From contig WTPW01000606.1 in the NCBI GenBank assembly GCA_009809945.1, positions 173,028 to 237,027 on the forward strand: a DNA stretch of 64,000 bases, read 5' to 3'. This DNA comes from Gigaspora margarita. Taxonomy: Eukaryota > Glomeromycota > Glomeromycetes > Diversisporales > Gigasporaceae. Shown here piece by piece: positions 60,698 to 64,000 of this stretch. The notes under the pieces are model-generated. The model was not told the origin of the DNA and ran no database searches. It was given only the letters and a program-made list of their open reading frames with translations. Numbering within the stretch: position 1 is the stretch's first letter; the number at the start of each line of letters is the position of its first letter. Made by a program: the position numbers and the translations under genes.

Positions 60698-61757
60698 TTA
60701 ATGGATATGTTTTCAGTGTACTACCGGTAGTACATTGTACTACAAAGTGACACTTTTTAAAACTAGTTATCTATTGTTTTTAAAAATTAACTATCTATTT
60801 AAATATTATTTTAATATGCTTTAAATCTATACAAATANATACCAAGTATTATAATAACTATAAATATTTTTTAAAATTTTATATAATTTTTTTTTTTAAG
60901 TTAAAAATTTTAGTTTAGACTAGTTTTATATATTGATTACTAGTTATCTTATAAAATTTTATAGAATAGATTTGCTTATAAAAATTTTTTTAATTAAATA
61001 AATTTATTTAAAATTTTAATAAAAGTTATAAAATAAGTTTGCTAATTTAAATTACAAAATTTTTCTAAAATTGAATATATATATAAAAAATAATTTAAAT
61101 TTAAAATTTTTTCTAGTAAATACTATATAAATCTATTTTTAGATTTATATTTAAAATATAGGTATAATTATTTTAAAGTTTAAAAGATTATTACTAAAAA
61201 TAAACTAATTTGCTGTTAGAAGAATTTTTATAAACAAAATTAAAAAATAAGTTTTTACAATTTTAATTAAAAATTTAAAAAATTTAATCAATAAATTTTT
61301 TTTAAAATATTAGCTAAACTTGTATAGCTTACTATGAATGGTAATGATTTGCAATAAATTTTAAAAATAGCCCATAGTATAAGTAATGATTTTTACAATA
61401 TAACAAATAATAATATTTTAATTATAATAAGTTTTCTAAAGTTTTTATATAATTAAACTTTTAATTTATAAAAATTTATAAAAATATTATAATTTAATTA
61501 ACTTTAAAGTGTACTACCGGTAGTACACTAAATTTACAGAAATTATCAATTTACTAAAAAAAATTTTTAATTTAAAAACTTTATTAATAATATTAAAAAA
61601 ATTTTAATAATATTAAAAAAAATTATACTAAATTATATTTGTATATTTATAAGATTTTTGTATATAAAAATTATTTAGATATATAATATTTTGGATTTTT
61701 AAAAGTTTTTTTAAATTGTACTACCGGTAGTACAAATCGTGAAAACATATCCATTAA
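60698..61757. mobile_element. AT-rich element (1,060 bp) with perfect 18-bp terminal inverted repeats and three identical palindromes
   Basis: Left end 60698-60715 'ttaatggatatgttttca' is exactly complementary to the right end 61740-61757. Just inside each end, and once in the interior, is the 16-bp palindrome 'gtactaccggtagtac' (60718-60733, 61511-61526, 61718-61733); the middle one extends to a 22-bp perfect palindrome. The rest is extremely AT-rich with no coding frame. Both outer ends read TTAA, which may be a target duplication or part of the ends. Superfamily not recognised. One N at 60838. Confidence 0.8.
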
Positions 61758-62249
61758 TATAGAAAGGTAAATGAAATATATTTCGAGATAGTATATACTA
61801 CTTTTGAAAAATGATGTACGTACGTACTGTACGTATGTCGCTAATCAAAAATTTTCAGGGGCGTTACATCTGAAAAAACGCCAAACCATTGTTTTTAATA
61901 TTTGAACTGGAAGTACATTAGAATTACATCAAAAACATAATTTCAAACATCAACGCATAAAGATATTTATGTATTCGAATAAAAAATATCAAATTTTAAT
62001 ATATGCATTAGATGAATTAAATTGTAGATATTTACTATTTCCGCTTCAATTAAAGTTATAAATCAGAAGTTAGGGATTTTTATATACTGTACGTAAGATT
62101 TACGCCTAATTATATAATTTTGGTGAAATTAAAAAAAGCTGTATCATGTAATACATGTACGTAGTACATATGCACAAAATATATACAACGGTACGTACTT
62201 TCGCTTTGTTTTTCGACAAAGTTACATACTAAAAAAAAAAAAAAAAATT
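61758..62249. promoter_or_regulatory. Upstream region of the LRR kinase with TACG clusters
   Basis: Contains tetranucleotide 'tacgtacgtactgtacgta'-like runs at about 61815-61837 and shorter ones at 62088-62095, 62156-62170 and 62190-62200, all within 440 bp of the ATG. An A-run directly precedes the start codon. Regulatory function is only a possibility from position. Confidence 0.35.
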
Positions 62250-64000
62250 ATGGAAAACGTACAAGAAGAATGGCTTAAAAAAGCTATTGGTGAAAAACAT
62301 ATTAATTATATTGAATATAATAAATTTACTGACCTTTTCAATATTGGCAGTGGAGGTTTTGGAAGTGTTTTTAGATGCGAGTGGGAAGACAGTGGATTAA
62401 CGGTTGTTCTTAAATGTCTTAAAGCTGATACAATCGTCGACGAAAAAATCATTCAAGGTTTTATTTATGAGGTATTATTTATTGTACTAAAACTTTAATG
62501 GTGCCTTACAAGAAAAATATAACTTTTTATAATTTATGTACATAATTAGCTTAAAATATTGCGAAGTGTTTCTAATCATCCAAACATTATTTCATTTTAT
62601 GGAGTAACGAAAGGTAAATAAACAAATTTTAATTTTTGATCAAATATAGTAATAATATATTAACCAAAAATATTGTTAAATTAATTAAATATATATATAG
62701 ATAGCAACGGGAATTATAATATGATTTTAGAATATGCTAATGAAGGAACTTTACGAGAATACTTAATAACAAATTTTACGAAATTACAATGGACAGATAA
62801 ACTATGTATGGCTAAAGAAATAGCACTCGGCCTTTTATACTTACACGATAATAATATTGTTCATAGAGATCTGGTAAATGTAGCTATCTATATTTTACAT
62901 ATATTGTTTATCAATTTACTAATGCGTTATTCAATCTTTTATATTTTAATGATTTAGCATTCAAAAAACATCTTAATTCATCAAGGACAACCAAAGATCA
63001 CAGATTTCGGACTATCAAAGCAAATTAATGAAATTACTTCGAACTCAAATGCTCATGGAATGCCTGCATATGTCGAACCTCAATGCCTTGTTAATGACAA
63101 ATATAAACGTAATATAAAATCTGATGTCTATAGTCTTGGAGTAATTCTCTGGGAAATTTCAAGTGGAAGATCAAAATTCCCATCCTTTGAATCAGCACTT
63201 TTTCTTGCTGTCTATATTTCTAAGGGAAATAGAGAAGAACCTATAGAAGGTACACCACTTCAATATATTCAACTTTACAAACAATGTTGGGATAATGATC
63301 CTGCTAATCGGCCAGAAACAAGATTAATTTGTAATACTTTAAACCAAATTAATCCTAACGAAATTTTGAGACAACATCATTCTATTGAAGCATCAGCTCA
63401 ATTTCTTGAGAGTTTGAAAAAGGAAGCATATGAATTTTTTGAGCAAGGCAAATTTCTCAAAGCTTTAGAACTTTTTGAGGTAATACTTAAAGACTGTCAG
63501 CTAAGTCCAGAAGAGCAAATAATTGTTACAGCTTGGGATCTTTCTCACAATCGTGGATTTGAAAATTTCAGTGAGTTAATAATGGCACTTCACAAAAACA
63601 CTGCATTGACTTCATTGGATCTTGGTTCAAATGGACTTGGATCATTCGGAGGCAAATTGTTATCAGAAGCACTTTGTAAAAACACCATTTTAACTTCTTT
63701 AATTCTTAAAGAAAATAATCTTAGTTCAAAAGGGGGGAAATTATTATCAGAAGTACTTTGTAAGAATAATACGCTAACTTTTTTGGATCTTAGTTCAAAT
63801 GAACTTGGATCAGAAGGGGGAAAAGCATTGGCAAGTGCACTTTGCAAGAACAATACGCTTACTTCCTTAAATCTTGAAAATAATAATCTTGGATCAGAAG
63901 GAGGAGAAACGTTAGCAAATGCACTTTATAGTAATAGCTCACTGGCTTTTTTGAATATTCGATCTAATAATCTTGGAATAAGTGGAGGATATGTATTTGT
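62250..64000 (+). CDS. TKL-type protein kinase with C-terminal leucine-rich repeats (partial, runs off the window)
   Basis: Exons: 62250-62471, 62550-62613, 62701-62873, 62958 to beyond 64000, all GT-AG and in phase; 500 full codons visible. Kinase about residues 25-280: GSGGFGSV at 33-40, Lys55, HRDL with Asp152, Asn157, DFG 169-171, MPAYVEPQC, DVYSLGVILWE, CWDNDPANRPE. Residues about 285-340 form a short helical, TPR-like stretch (AYEFFEQGKFLKALELFE). From about residue 345 there are 28-residue LRRs of the ribonuclease-inhibitor/NLR type (LTSLDLGSNGLGSFGGKLL, LTSLNLENNNLGSEGGETL); four complete and a fifth started. LRRs of this type bind proteins. The final exon is open to the window edge. 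The minus-strand 87-codon frame here is a shadow of the LRR. Confidence 0.9.
63575..64000 (+). repeat. Coding 84-bp LRR repeats
   Basis: Tandem 84-nt units around 'tcaaatgaacttggatcaga' and 'tgtaagaacaatacgcta', each coding one 28-residue LRR. High similarity between units points to recent duplication within the array, which continues past the window. Confidence 0.85.

Overview
The window looks like nuclear DNA of an arbuscular mycorrhizal fungus of the Rhizophagus type (Glomeromycotina). That is an inference from extreme A+T content, short spliceosomal introns at stereotyped places (for example between HRDL and HS in the kinase catalytic loop), tyrosine-kinase-like (TKL) kinases fused to Sel1, TLDc or leucine-rich repeats, a decayed hybrid histidine kinase, and very dense small transposons. 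No rRNA, tRNA, CRISPR array or bacterial operon was seen. Ten bases are ambiguous (N).

Layout: 1-4600 is a degenerate ~100-bp satellite. 4600-13000 holds small elements, foldbacks and a tandem array. 13286-15449 (+) is a protein kinase joined to a C-terminal TLDc domain by a 21-nt minisatellite-coded linker. 18111-21404 (+) is an 11-exon LAT/MUP1-type amino-acid permease. 24083-26263 (-) is a kinase with Sel1 repeats. 26264-32338 has no convincing gene and many MITEs. 32339-36056 (-), 41577-43692 (-) and 45936-48084 (+) are second copies of the permease, kinase-TLDc and kinase-Sel1 genes. 48.1-53.9 kb is repeats and a foldback complex. 53889-58234 (-) is a hybrid histidine kinase pseudogene broken by a 1.6-kb Tc1/mariner element and a 160-bp hAT-like MITE. 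62250-64000 (+) is a kinase with a 28-residue LRR array that runs off the window.

The three gene types in duplicate form an inverted duplication: kinase-TLDc and permease keep their relative order and direction inside the inverted block, but the kinase-Sel1 gene is on the other side of the block in the second copy. With the LRR kinase and the dead histidine kinase, six of the eight recognisable genes are signalling genes and two are transporters. A functional link between kinases and permeases is only suggested by co-duplication.

The most unusual points are the kinase-TLDc architecture with its unstable-looking linker, conserved GC-AG introns and 18/19-nt micro-exons in the permeases, a stop-free length-3n intron in both kinase-Sel1 copies, six hAT-like elements of which five have exact 8-bp target duplications, and a 1.06-kb element with perfect 18-bp terminal inverted repeats carrying three copies of one palindrome. 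All gene models were read by eye from splice signals and paralog comparison; none is supported by transcripts here.
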